Assembly: GCA_050291585.1 (NCBI GenBank)
Contig: JBNKKA010000004.1
Coordinates: 3,980-67,979 of the forward strand
Length of the DNA stretch: 64,000 nucleotides
Reading direction: 5' to 3'
Origin: JASJCL01 sp050291585
GTDB taxonomy: Bacteria; Desulfobacterota; Desulfobacteria; Desulfobacterales; Desulfosarcinaceae
Below the pieces are notes generated by a model, which saw nothing but the letters and a program-made list of their open reading frames with translations, made no database searches and had not been told where the DNA came from. How positions within the stretch are numbered: position 1 is the stretch's first letter; each line of letters starts with the position of its first letter. The translations under genes and the position numbers were made by a program. Below are positions 34,785 through 42,691 of the stretch, piece after piece.

Positions 34785-35096
34785 TCAGGGCTCAGACGCA
34801 GCCAGTTTGCTTTCCACACTGACGATCTTGTCGGTCATGCTCTGGTCGCGGTCCACGCGGGTGCCCAGTTTGATGGTGGTGGTAATGCGCGGCGCGCCCA
34901 TGCGGTGGATCTCTTCGTGGCAGGCTTTTACGGCCGCCATGACGGCATCCCAATCCCCCTCCACATTGGTGCCGTAAGCGTGCAGCTGGTGTTTGAGACC
35001 GGCCTGGTCGAGAATCTTCTGGCAGGCGACCACGTAGGAAGAGACGGACACCCCCACACCGAGGGGTACCACGCACAGATCGATCATCACCTTCAT
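34785..35096 (-). CDS. MTH1187/YkoF-family thiamine-binding-like protein
   Basis: A 103-residue protein of the UPF0045 (DUF77) family, with PLGVGVSVSSYVVACQKIL, the LHAYGTNVEGDWDAVMAAVK stretch and RITTTIKLGTRVD. Members form tetramers that bind thiamine or its pyrimidine part. AGGAGG precedes the start. It follows the nucleotidyltransferase gene by 48 bases in the same direction, so the two may be co-transcribed. No thiamine synthesis gene is nearby. Confidence 0.85.
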   Translation of the reverse strand: MKVMIDLCVVPLGVGVSVSSYVVACQKILDQAGLKHQLHAYGTNVEGDWDAVMAAVKACHEEIHRMGAPRITTTIKLGTRVDRDQSMTDKIVSVESKLAASEP

Positions 35097-35144
35097 TGAA
35101 CCTCCTTTCTCTGCTTTTCAAGAAAAGTGTATTCCCGGATCTGG

Positions 35145-35714
35145 TCATTCAAAGGTATAGATGCCGGAAAGCTTATCGCTGAAGCCCAGCAAGGTCCCCC
35201 GTCGCTGGCGGGCATAGGCGCACAGGCGCCGCCACCACTCTTCACCGCAGAGCACCTGGTGGAGGGAATAGTCGCGGGTGTCGATACGCCCGTCGATCTC
35301 GATCTGTTCGATGCCGAACTCGGAGTATCCCGGCCCCAATAGCAGGCAGGCGGCGATCACATCCCGGGCGTGCTGCTTGACCACGTTGCGGCCGTAGAGC
35401 CGTGCCAGGGCCAGGGGTTTGGGATCGTAGCGCAGGCAGCGGGCCACCCCCAGCATCTCTTCGGTGCGGTAGTAGTGCACCTCCACGGGATGGGCATGGG
35501 TCTTCTGAAGCAGATCGAACGGTTTGTTGTTGCCCACCAGAAGAATATCGATATCCCTGGGAAAGTGGTCCACCTCAGCCCCGGCCCAAAGGCGCGCCAG
35601 GGACCCGAAGAGCAGGGCGGTTTTGGGGTGGTAGTCGGGCAAGCGCGCAACGATGGCGTCAACCACCGCCCGGCAGGATCTCAATTTTTCTGCTTGGTTG
35701 CCATCGGCCGGCAT
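35145..35714 (-). CDS. Nucleotidyltransferase-fold protein
   Basis: A 189-residue protein with the pol-beta nucleotidyltransferase signature: LLFGSLARLW (GS motif) and FPRDIDILLVG (DxD metal site). A C-terminal part with WWRRLCAYARQRRG is unassigned. Start 35714 follows GGAGA with six-base spacing; a GTG at 35777 would lengthen it. MNT/HEPN toxin-antitoxin pairs have such domains but no HEPN gene is adjacent, so a stand-alone enzyme is more likely. Confidence 0.72.
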   Translation of the reverse strand: MPADGNQAEKLRSCRAVVDAIVARLPDYHPKTALLFGSLARLWAGAEVDHFPRDIDILLVGNNKPFDLLQKTHAHPVEVHYYRTEEMLGVARCLRYDPKPLALARLYGRNVVKQHARDVIAACLLLGPGYSEFGIEQIEIDGRIDTRDYSLHQVLCGEEWWRRLCAYARQRRGTLLGFSDKLSGIYTFE

Positions 35715-35877
35715 GGCATTTCTCCAGATCGCGCCCTTAGGGGGCAGGACCTCCCGGGCGGAGATGGTTCTGAACACAGGACTATGCTATGGTTTGGTGA
35801 CCAACTAAACCCCATCATCCAATAACTGGGCAGCGAATGCAATCGCCCGTACGGGAACCCATGCGAAAGAGGCTGGC

Positions 35878-36843
35878 ATGACGGAATCGATAAAACCCCA
35901 TCAATCGGCGGCCTATGGCGGCGACGGCTGGTCGCCGCGCAAGACCCGATTAGGGGAAGAACTGGGGGCGATCTGGTCGGCCTGCGGTCAGAACAGCGAG
36001 TATGCGCCCCTCAAGCGCATCCTTCTCCACCCGCCATATGGCGATATGGTCGGCGAGGGAAGCGACCCCAATCAGATGCAGTTGCTGGCCCCGGTGGACG
36101 CCCGCCTGGCGGCCAAGCAGCATGCCTGCATAGCGGCGGCCTATGTGGCGGCCGGGATCAGTGTGGAGTGGATCGAACCGCAGTGCACACCGGTGCCCTT
36201 CAACCTCATGTTTACGGCCGATCTTTTTTTTATGACCCCCGAGGGCGCCATCCTGGCGCGTCCCGCTTCGGTGGTGCGCGCCGGAGAAGAGCGCGAAGTC
36301 GCTGCCCGCCTGGCGCAACTGGGCATCCCCATCCTGCGCAGCGTCAGCGGCGGGGGCACCTTCGAGGGGGCCGACGCCATGTGGCTCGACCCCCAGACCG
36401 TGCTTCTGGCTCGGGGCCTGCGTACCAACACCGAGGGCATCCGTCAGATCAGCGCCGTACTGGCCGAGATGGGGGTTGCGACCATCGTGGTGGATCTGCC
36501 CCACGGCACCATGCACCTAATGGGGATGCTGCGCATCGTCGACCGTGACCTGGCCGTGGCCTGGCCCAAGCGCCTGGCCCACCATGCCGTCAACCAGCTT
36601 TCCGAACGCGGTTTCAAGGTGGCCTTCATCCCCGACGAGGCCGAGGCCGTCAGCGGCGCCGCTCTCAACTTCGTCACGGTGGCCCCCCGCCACATCCTCA
36701 TGCCGGCGGGCACCCCCCTCTCCCAGGAGTTTTATGAATTCCTCGGAATCACCTGCCATGCGGTGGAGATAGATGAGATCATCAAAGCGGCGGGCGCCAT
36801 CGGGTGTCTGACGGGGGTGCTGGAGCGGGAGATGATCTCTTAG
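35878..36843 (+). CDS. Amidinotransferase/arginine-deiminase-fold hydrolase
   Basis: A 321-residue guanidine-modifying enzyme fold (DDAH/arginine deiminase superfamily). FTADLFFMTPEGAILARPAS, GGGTFEGADAMWLD (Glu/Asp binding substrate guanidine), HGTMHLMGMLRIVD (catalytic His) and a C-terminal GAIGCLTGVLE with the nucleophilic Cys are all present, so it should be active. The substrate may be arginine, dimethylarginine or agmatine-like. It stands alone between convergent neighbours. Confidence 0.83.
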   Translation: MTESIKPHQSAAYGGDGWSPRKTRLGEELGAIWSACGQNSEYAPLKRILLHPPYGDMVGEGSDPNQMQLLAPVDARLAAKQHACIAAAYVAAGISVEWIEPQCTPVPFNLMFTADLFFMTPEGAILARPASVVRAGEEREVAARLAQLGIPILRSVSGGGTFEGADAMWLDPQTVLLARGLRTNTEGIRQISAVLAEMGVATIVVDLPHGTMHLMGMLRIVDRDLAVAWPKRLAHHAVNQLSERGFKVAFIPDEAEAVSGAALNFVTVAPRHILMPAGTPLSQEFYEFLGITCHAVEIDEIIKAAGAIGCLTGVLEREMIS

Positions 36844-36847
36844 CCGC

Positions 36848-37696
36848 CTAAATCCGACAGGTTCGGATGGGCGTCACGATGATGCCCTTGGCCCCCATGC
36901 TGGCCAACTGATCCATGATATCGTTGACCTCGCTCTTCTTGGCCATGGACTTGATGGCCACCCAGCCCTCGCGGCTCAGCGGGGCCACCGTGGGCGCCTC
37001 GATACCCGGGGTGATCATGCAGGCCATCTCGAGGAGATCCTTGGGGGCATCGTACTCCACCATCACGTAGGCTCGCGCCACGACAATGCCGTTGAGACGC
37101 TCGATGAACTGCTTGACCAGGAGGTTCTGGGTGACACTCTGGTCGCGGGCGATGAGGACCGCCTCGGAGGAGACCAGGGGCTCGCCAACGGTCTTGAGGC
37201 CGGCCTCTAGCATGGTACGGCCCGACTCGACCACGTCGGCGATGGCGTCGGCCACCCCCAGGCGGATGGCGATCTCCACGGCGCCATCCAGATGGACCAC
37301 TTCGGCCCTCACCCCCCTTTTTTGAAGATCCCGGTTGACGAGGTTGGCATAAGAGGTGGCGATGCGCATCCCTTCGAATTTTTCCGGGGTGAGGTCACTC
37401 TCATTGGGAATGGCGTAGTAGAAGGAAGATCGACCGAACTGGAGGGGCAGGAGTTCCTCAAAATCGGCCTGGCTGTCCAAGGCCAGGTCCCGCCCGGTGA
37501 TCCCCAGGTCCAATAGCCCCCGGCTGACGTAGATGGCGATGTCCTTAGGGCGCAGGAAGATATATTCGATGGGGTGGGACTTGTCGCGCACCACCAGTTC
37601 GCGGCTGTAACGGCGGCAATGGTAGCCGGCTTCGCGGACCAGTTCGATGGCGGCCTGGGACAGGGAACCTTTATTGGGCAGGGCGATCTGGAGCAA
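36848..37696 (-). CDS. hisG: ATP phosphoribosyltransferase, long form
   Basis: A 282-residue first enzyme of histidine synthesis. LQIALPNKGSLSQAA, GLLDLGITGRDLALD, DGAVEIAIRLGVADAIADVV and a C-terminal PII-like regulatory domain mark the long form that is feedback-inhibited by histidine and needs no HisZ. The start codon is TTG at 37696, supported by CGGAGG six bases upstream. The gene follows hisE by 15 bases; the other his genes are not in the window. Confidence 0.95.
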   Translation of the reverse strand: MLQIALPNKGSLSQAAIELVREAGYHCRRYSRELVVRDKSHPIEYIFLRPKDIAIYVSRGLLDLGITGRDLALDSQADFEELLPLQFGRSSFYYAIPNESDLTPEKFEGMRIATSYANLVNRDLQKRGVRAEVVHLDGAVEIAIRLGVADAIADVVESGRTMLEAGLKTVGEPLVSSEAVLIARDQSVTQNLLVKQFIERLNGIVVARAYVMVEYDAPKDLLEMACMITPGIEAPTVAPLSREGWVAIKSMAKKSEVNDIMDQLASMGAKGIIVTPIRTCRI

Positions 37697-37711
37697 GGGA
37701 CACCTCCGATT

Positions 37712-37975
37712 TTATAAGTACTTGTATACGTCCTTCAATTCCAGTTCGCAGTCGATCATCATCACCTGGAGGTGATAGAGCAGCTGGGAGATCTCTTCGG
37801 CGGTCTTCTCGCGTCCTTCGTACTCGGCCGCCATCCACACCTCCCCGGCCTCCTCGATAATCTTCTTGCCGATGGCGTGGCGCCCTTGGGCCACGAGACG
37901 CACCGTGCCCGAGTCGGGATCTTTGCTATCCACTTTCTGCTGGAGCTCCTGGAACAGCGCTTCAAAGCTTTTCAT
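37712..37975 (-). CDS. hisE: Phosphoribosyl-ATP pyrophosphatase
   Basis: An 87-residue MazG-like helical enzyme for the second histidine step. KKIIEEAGEVWMAAEYEGRE and AEEISQLLYHLQVMM contain the Glu/Asp metal ligands. Not fused to HisI, in contrast to enterobacteria. It is first in a two-gene unit with hisG. Confidence 0.94.
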   Translation of the reverse strand: MKSFEALFQELQQKVDSKDPDSGTVRLVAQGRHAIGKKIIEEAGEVWMAAEYEGREKTAEEISQLLYHLQVMMIDCELELKDVYKYL

Positions 37976-38188
37976 GCGATCTCTCTATCCTTCATTTGTT
38001 AGCTGAATGCGAGGGCGTCGGAACCTACTAACTTTCCAGAACCCATCGCCCCTGGCGCTTACTCCGTTTCCTGCGTGATTGTCAAATCGGCTAGGATTTA
38101 ATATAAAAATCTTTGTGATCCCACCCCTCCGACGAACGCTACTGGCCAAGGACCGACTTCAGGCATCTAACAGGCAAAGGGAACGCGC

Positions 38189-38989
38189 ATGTCATTCTGG
38201 AAAACCCCCGACGGCTGCAGCCTCTTCTACGAGGCCTTCAACCTCTCCAGCGCACGGCCAACACTGATTTTCCTCAACGGCAGCATGCAGACCACCCTCT
38301 ACTGGCGCGCTTTCGCCCTCAAGCTGCGCGATCGCTTCGGTGTACTGCTCTACGACGCCCGCGGCCAGGGGACCAGCGACCTGGGTGAGGCCCCCTTGAA
38401 CCTGAACCTGCACGTTAGCGACCTCATGGGCCTCATGGACCACCTAAACCAAGGCCACGCCCATCTGTGCGGCCTGAGCCACGGGGCCTATGTGGCCTAC
38501 CGGATGGCCCGGGACGCCATCCACCGGGTGGACTCCCTGCTCCTGTGCAGTGTCAGCGCGTCGGCCACCACCAGAGCCCGCCTCATCGTGCGTTCCTGGC
38601 GCGAAACTTTGACCCACGGAGGATTGGAAGCCTTGGTGTGGGCCACCCTGCCCCACGTCTTCGGAGAGCGCTTCCTCAAAGAAAACCAGACGATGATGGG
38701 CCACATCGCCCAGAGCATCACCCGCCGCAACAAGGCCCCCCATCTGCTGGCCCATTTCGAGGCCATGTCCCACTACCGCCCCATGGCCCGGGTGCTGGCC
38801 CCCCTAGACCTCCCCATCCTGGTCCTCAGCGGCAGCCAGGACCCCCTCGTAACGGAATCCGGCGCCGAAAAAATCGTCCAGACTAGCGGTGGCCGTCACA
38901 TCCGCCTTCCCCAGCTGGGCCACAGCCTGCCCGCCGAAGCACCGGAGAGTTTTTTACGGATATTGGTGCGTTTTATCGAGGGGCGTTGA
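38189..38989 (+). CDS. Alpha/beta hydrolase
   Basis: A 266-residue serine hydrolase. LIFLNGSMQTTLYW gives the oxyanion strand, LCGLSHGAYVA the nucleophile elbow (GxSxG), GSQDPLV the acidic residue and LGHSLPAEAPE the catalytic His. The size and DARGQGTSD stretch fit the esterase/BioH/haloperoxidase-like group. It overlaps the convergent small membrane frame by 17 bases. Substrate unknown. Confidence 0.85.
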   Translation: MSFWKTPDGCSLFYEAFNLSSARPTLIFLNGSMQTTLYWRAFALKLRDRFGVLLYDARGQGTSDLGEAPLNLNLHVSDLMGLMDHLNQGHAHLCGLSHGAYVAYRMARDAIHRVDSLLLCSVSASATTRARLIVRSWRETLTHGGLEALVWATLPHVFGERFLKENQTMMGHIAQSITRRNKAPHLLAHFEAMSHYRPMARVLAPLDLPILVLSGSQDPLVTESGAEKIVQTSGGRHIRLPQLGHSLPAEAPESFLRILVRFIEGR

Positions 38990-39338
38990 GGGGATGGCGG
39001 GTATGATCAGGTAACGATTCGCATAAGCGGTAGGGCTGAAACGACAGCGGAAGCCCTGTCCGTTTTAATGCGATGGTTAAATGGTCTTTACGCATCAGCA
39101 ACGTATTTGCGAACCGTGTTAAATGTGTAGGAGAAATTGACACACTGGCGACAAAAAATGTCATAAGAACAGCCACAAAAGAAATGCTGCTCAGGAGGGT
39201 TGCGAAAGCTACTCCAATAAGACCTATCAAGGATATCAATCCATATATGGCGAAATGGATTGAAACAAAAATAATGCCGTATCCTAGTACCGCCAAGGGA
39301 AAGATGAAAAATTTCATGGCAACAACGGCAAACCACAT
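38973..39338 (-). CDS. Small membrane protein, probably N-terminally truncated
   Basis: A 121-residue frame with three strongly hydrophobic segments (FFIFPLAVLGYGIIFVSIHF, then LISLIGLIGVAFATLL and SFVAVLMTFFVA) and a basic tail. The frame stays open upstream of the ATG with coding-like sequence (WRYHPEPINKFENFL) but lacks a start there, so it may be the tail of a larger gene cut by the insertion of the cassette region. Function unknown. Confidence 0.4.
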   Translation of the reverse strand: MWFAVVAMKFFIFPLAVLGYGIIFVSIHFAIYGLISLIGLIGVAFATLLSSISFVAVLMTFFVASVSISPTHLTRFANTLLMRKDHLTIALKRTGLPLSFQPYRLCESLPDHTRHPLNAPR

Positions 39339-39438
39339 CAGGAAATTTTCGAATTTATTGATCGGTTCGGGATGATAGCGCCAGAATTTCGGGTTGCCGT
39401 GGTTGCCGAGACAACATAAAACTATGCCTTATCCTCAC

Positions 39439-40272
39439 TCATTCAATTATCTGCTTTGACTCATGTGAAGCCCCTTGATCAAATTCAACATTCAATCCAC
39501 CAGATTTGATCAATTTATTGGCTTTTCTTTTAACCAGAGTTTTGGCAATAATGCTCTTTAATACGGGGATCGTATTTTCTGAGTAAAAATCTCGATCAAT
39601 CCATCCTTGTTTTTGCCAATAGTCATAATCTGCGGGCAGATAATCCTTATGCAGTGTGACTTTGCGTTTCATAAGATTGAAGAATGCCAGCTCTCTAAAT
39701 AAGGGTTTTCTATCAACCGAGATCAGTGCCGAATGGAAATCCCTGGCACCCTTAGTGATTTTATTCAGTGTTTTCTTTCTGTATTTACCGCCGTTTTTAA
39801 ATCCCGGATAAACTACCTCGATAGAGGGGCCCATCTTAAACCCCCAGGTAAATGCAGGAAAATGCATGTATTCCAGAGTCTCTTGACCACCGGTGAGTTC
39901 AGTTGTTACGACAAACATGGCTGCTTTGTTGCGAAACCTCGGTTGGTGACACATATAAGCAAAACGGTCATAGAAATTCTTCATCAGAGCAGAAACCGTG
40001 TGCACATATACTGGGGAAATGAATATAATACCGTCAGCAGACAGCATTTTGTCCCTTAATTCAATCGAGTCATCCCTACAGGGACATTTATCTTCACCTT
40101 TTTTCATGCACACCAAACAACCTCGACAAAATTGTAGGTTTAATCTTTTCAGTGACAAATACTCAAACCCAATCTCATCTATAGCCTTAATCTTTTCTTC
40201 AATGAGTTTTGTAATTTTATATGTGTTGCCTTGAGGGCGAGGGCTTCCGGAAATAACCAATACATTCTTCAT
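39439..40272 (-). CDS. Flavodoxin-fold NAD(P)H-dependent oxidoreductase
   Basis: A 277-residue protein of the NADPH-dependent FMN reductase group. VLVISGSPRPQGNTYKIT is the FMN-phosphate loop, NLQFCRGCLVCMKKGEDKCP holds four cysteines typical of iron-sulfur-flavoprotein-like members, and FISPVYVHTVSALMKNFYDR the flavin edge. GAAGG eight bases before ATG 40272 decides the start over ATG 40278. It is A+T rich and is the last of the run of cassette-like genes; I find no attC after its stop. Confidence 0.83.
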   Translation of the reverse strand: MKNVLVISGSPRPQGNTYKITKLIEEKIKAIDEIGFEYLSLKRLNLQFCRGCLVCMKKGEDKCPCRDDSIELRDKMLSADGIIFISPVYVHTVSALMKNFYDRFAYMCHQPRFRNKAAMFVVTTELTGGQETLEYMHFPAFTWGFKMGPSIEVVYPGFKNGGKYRKKTLNKITKGARDFHSALISVDRKPLFRELAFFNLMKRKVTLHKDYLPADYDYWQKQGWIDRDFYSENTIPVLKSIIAKTLVKRKANKLIKSGGLNVEFDQGASHESKQIIE

Positions 40273-40305
40273 TGCCATAACCTTCGTTCAATATTTGTAG
40301 GTGCC

Positions 40306-40368
40306 AGATAACGTGCTGGTGTGGGACGTGCTGCTTTTTGAGAGTCTCAACAAGCAGCGTGGTTATAT
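40306..40368 (-). repeat. attC-like site, cassette 2
   Basis: On the minus strand ATATAAC ... GTTATCT ends bracket a stem in which CGCTGCTTGTTGAGA pairs with TCTCAAAAAGCAGC around a small loop. It begins six bases after the stop of the membrane protein gene. It is less symmetrical than the other three, so this call is the weakest. Confidence 0.5.
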
Positions 40369-40373
40369 TACAT

Positions 40374-40616
40374 TTATTTTTCTGATTTACGTGTCATAAA
40401 TCGATATATTGAGTATGTTGCAAGAAGCATTGTAGCAACATGCAAAATAGTGAGTTTTAAGTTTGTATTGTAATGATTGTAGCCGAAATATGTGGATAGT
40501 AAAAATGCAATTATTGTCACCCCAACAAGCAATATTTTGTTAAAAGCATTCCATTCGAAATATCTCAATAAACACGCATAAAAAAATAGCACAAATGCAA
40601 CTGATGATCCAATCAA
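40374..40616 (-). CDS. Cassette gene: small membrane protein
   Basis: An 80-residue hydrophobic protein with about three membrane segments (SSVAFVLFFYACLL, KILLVGVTIIAFLLSTYF, LTILHVATMLLATYSIY) and a charged end RKSEK. Start is TTG with only a weak purine run before it. I do not recognise it. A+T-rich base composition matches the other cassette genes and not the flanks. Confidence 0.5.
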   Translation of the reverse strand: MIGSSVAFVLFFYACLLRYFEWNAFNKILLVGVTIIAFLLSTYFGYNHYNTNLKLTILHVATMLLATYSIYRFMTRKSEK

Positions 40617-40744
40617 TTCTTTTTATAAACCTAAAGCTACAGCAATGAAGTGAAATACCAATACAACGATAAATATCTTAATAAACGATATTAAATGGCT
40701 TTATAAGCTAAAATCTCTTCAAGTATTTTATGGCACACCCTCTG

Positions 40745-40820
40745 CTATGACGTCGCAAATAACCGGACATTTTTAGAGCGCAGCGACAAAAAGGGTCCGC
40801 GTTAATTTGCATTGTTAGGT
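40745..40820 (-). repeat. attC site, cassette 3
   Basis: Minus strand: ACCTAAC (inverse core) at 40820-40814, then AATGCAAATTAACGCGGAC, a loop, GTCCGGTTATTTGC and a degenerate core GTCATAG (40751-40745). The GCAAAT...GGAC arm pairs with GTCC...ATTTGC with the off-register bases typical of attC. It starts nine bases after the stop of the SnoaL-like gene. Confidence 0.75.
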
Positions 40821-40829
40821 GTATGATAT

Positions 40830-41204
40830 TCAAGCCTGTCCAACAAATGTTGAATGCGCGGCTATAACTTGCCATTCATCATTTCTATTCTTTTGCCATA
40901 TGCGTGTAAAACGAAGAGCCACATTTGATTCCTCACCTCCGATTTCACCATGAATGTGAGATAGAACTGATACAATTGCAAAATTTTCGTTAGACTTTAT
41001 CTGGCATTCTGACTGTTCAATTGACTTAATTTTAACAAACCCTGATCGGTGAGCTTCAAGGTCATCATTTTTGGACATGATTTGACCAAAGTGATTTGTA
41101 AAGATGAGATCATCATCTATAAGTTGATTAAGAACCTCAGTATCTGAATTCACCATGGCAGTTTTAAGCTGGTCTTCTAAAGCTAGTATTCTTTGTTTAT
41201 TCAT
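40830..41204 (-). CDS. Cassette gene: SnoaL/DUF4440-like protein
   Basis: A 124-residue protein of the NTF2-like cone fold: ALEDQLKTAMVNSDTEVLNQ, LIDDDLIFTNHFGQIMSKND and the last strand WQVIAAHSTFVGQA. Such proteins occur as small enzymes or binding proteins, and they are frequent in integron cassettes. GAGGA lies ten bases before the ATG. No signal peptide. An attC follows the stop. Confidence 0.78.
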   Translation of the reverse strand: MNKQRILALEDQLKTAMVNSDTEVLNQLIDDDLIFTNHFGQIMSKNDDLEAHRSGFVKIKSIEQSECQIKSNENFAIVSVLSHIHGEIGGEESNVALRFTRIWQKNRNDEWQVIAAHSTFVGQA

Positions 41205-41228
41205 TTGTGTTGAATCCTCTCTTTTTTC

Positions 41229-41317
41229 ACCTAACGCCGCAAATCACCGGAGGCAAAAAAGCAGAGCGACGAAGGATCGGCGCTTTTTGCCGTCCGTGTG
41301 AATTTGCCTTGTTATGT
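41229..41317 (-). repeat. attC site, cassette 4 (best example)
   Basis: Minus strand: ACATAAC (41317-41311), AAGGCAAATTCACACGG, GCAAAAAGCG, a loop, GCTTTTTTGCC, TCCGGTGATTTGCGGC and GTTAGGT (41235-41229). Core GTTAGGT fits GTTRRRY exactly. The arms pair nearly throughout with a few extrahelical bases, as in integron attC sites. It starts about 16 bases after the lipoprotein gene stop. Confidence 0.85.
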
Positions 41318-41332
41318 TCGAATATCAATTAA

Positions 41333-41713
41333 CTACTCCACAAGATTTAATTTTACTTCAACTTTTCCACCTTCATTATTAAAACCGCCGGATGGCTCTA
41401 CGCTCATTAGCTTATGAGAATTCGTCCATTTCTTACCGTCCAAGCTTGCCCAGTATTTGTACAAATACATATCATGCTTAAAGCTGACCATGAGTTTTGA
41501 AGAAACATTATGATTAAAGACTGAGCCTTTTACAGAAAATTCGATTGGAAATTCTGTATTTGCTGGGATAAATACGATGTGTTCATCGTGCACGTTACCT
41601 ATTTCACCAACCCTAACAACTGGAACAGTATCAATAAGACTTGATGACGGAGTATTCATGGATGCACAACCAGCGATTGCAACCATGAATAATACCGTTA
41701 GTAATTTTTTCAT
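41333..41713 (-). CDS. Cassette gene: small lipoprotein
   Basis: A 126-residue protein with a clear lipoprotein signal (LLTVLFMVAIAGCASM). The mature part looks like an all-beta domain (HIVFIPANTEFPIEFSVKGS, KLMVSFKHDMYLYKYWASLD). I do not know the family. AGGATAA precedes the ATG. Flanked by attC sites at 41229 and 41724, so it forms one complete cassette. Confidence 0.72.
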   Translation of the reverse strand: MKKLLTVLFMVAIAGCASMNTPSSSLIDTVPVVRVGEIGNVHDEHIVFIPANTEFPIEFSVKGSVFNHNVSSKLMVSFKHDMYLYKYWASLDGKKWTNSHKLMSVEPSGGFNNEGGKVEVKLNLVE

Positions 41714-41723
41714 TTTATTATCC

Positions 41724-41786
41724 TTTGAACGTTGCTTTTCAGCGGGCGTGCGCTTTTTGCGCTCCGCTGCAAAAGCCTTATTATGT
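41724..41786 (-). repeat. attC site, cassette 5
   Basis: Minus strand: ACATAAT (41786-41780), AAGGCTTTTGCAGCGGAGCG, AAAAAGCGC, then CGCCCGCTGAAAAGC and a core-like GTTCAAA (41730-41724). GCTTTTGCAGCGG pairs with CCGCTGAAAAGC with one extrahelical G. Cores are less exact than at 41229. Confidence 0.7.
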
Positions 41787-41930
41787 CATCTTTTTAACGT
41801 CAATTCATTTATGCCTAAACTGAACCGTTTTTTCAGAACTCGCCCTAAGATAAGATAAGGCAAGAGCGGATGAATCGAGCTCGACAATATTAGATCAATG
41901 CTTGCTTCCCGTATAGGCTTGATTGTATTA

Positions 41931-42551
41931 TTATTCTATGCATTGGTTGGTTTCAGGGTACGTTGAGCGATGATCTAAGACTTCTTTAGGCGCTTTTTTT
42001 ATAAAAGGTGTTTTTAATAATGCATTTTTTATGAAATCCCTGTTTATGTCGCGATGATAAGGCATTATTTTGTTAGAAATATCTCCTTGACCGGTTTCAT
42101 TGATATTAAGAACAAGCATTGGATTATGACATTGAAAATCAATATTTTTCAGATCCACATGTTTTATTCCTTTTTTCTCCCTGGTCCTGAAGTAAGCGCT
42201 GGACAGTAAAGGATCATAAATAATTTGCCACATAGTTGGGGTTTTATGACAGAGACTGTCAAGTACTTTTAATGTGAAATCCTTGGCTTCCTAATTTGTG
42301 GTCGGAGTTGTACTTGATATTTGATTTGCTGCTGAGATAAAACGAGTAATAGATTTACCAGTGTCTTTTGCAGGAATTTCTTTCTTTTTCCAACTATTCA
42401 CAGAAAACGAATAATAGAAAGCACTATTTTCCCCATATTGGCGTATTAGGTGCGAAAAGAGGAAAATGCGGCAGTTTATTTTCCCCTTTTTGGATTTCAA
42501 TATTTCAGACGCCTGAGTGATCTCAACCTCAAGGTAGCGTATCTGCTCCAA
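41931..42551 (-). pseudogene. Choloylglycine-hydrolase-family remnant with in-frame TAG
   Basis: Two minus-strand frames in the same phase are divided by one TAG at 42291-42293. Joined, they give about 206 residues: KSITRFISAANQ before the stop and CHKTPTMWQIIYDPLLSSAY, FRTREKKGIKHVDLKNIDF after it, matching the C-terminal half of linear-amide C-N hydrolases. The N-terminal nucleophile half is missing. Most likely a decayed gene; read-through of TAG as pyrrolysine is possible in principle but no supporting genes are seen here. A+T rich, part of the cassette region. Confidence 0.6.
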
Positions 42552-42596
42552 CTTGATAAGCAGCCCAGCGCATAAACACTATAAATTTATATACTA

Positions 42597-42615
42597 AGTA
42601 CCACATTGTGGTAGT
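42597..42615. repeat. Second copy of the 19-bp palindrome
   Basis: AGTACCACATTGTGGTAGT shares 16 of its first 17 bases with 34526-34542. The inner TACCACATTGTGGTA is a perfect palindrome around one T. It marks the right edge of the A+T-rich region, 77 bases from the tupC stop. Operator of a lost small operon or a recombination site are both possible. Confidence 0.5.
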
Positions 42616-42691
42616 CGCGAAGACACCGAATGGTTATTCCCCTATTGGCAAAAGACGGCAAATCGGACGTTTCAGTGCTTGGTGCCTGCGG

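Noticed and set aside
35145..35714. MNT/HEPN toxin-antitoxin module
   Set aside because: Only the nucleotidyltransferase-type domain is present; the adjacent gene is a thiamine-binding-like protein, not HEPN.
39340..39438. A fifth attC after the flavodoxin-fold gene
   Set aside because: GTTGCC repeats are present but no paired core sites or long arms could be aligned.
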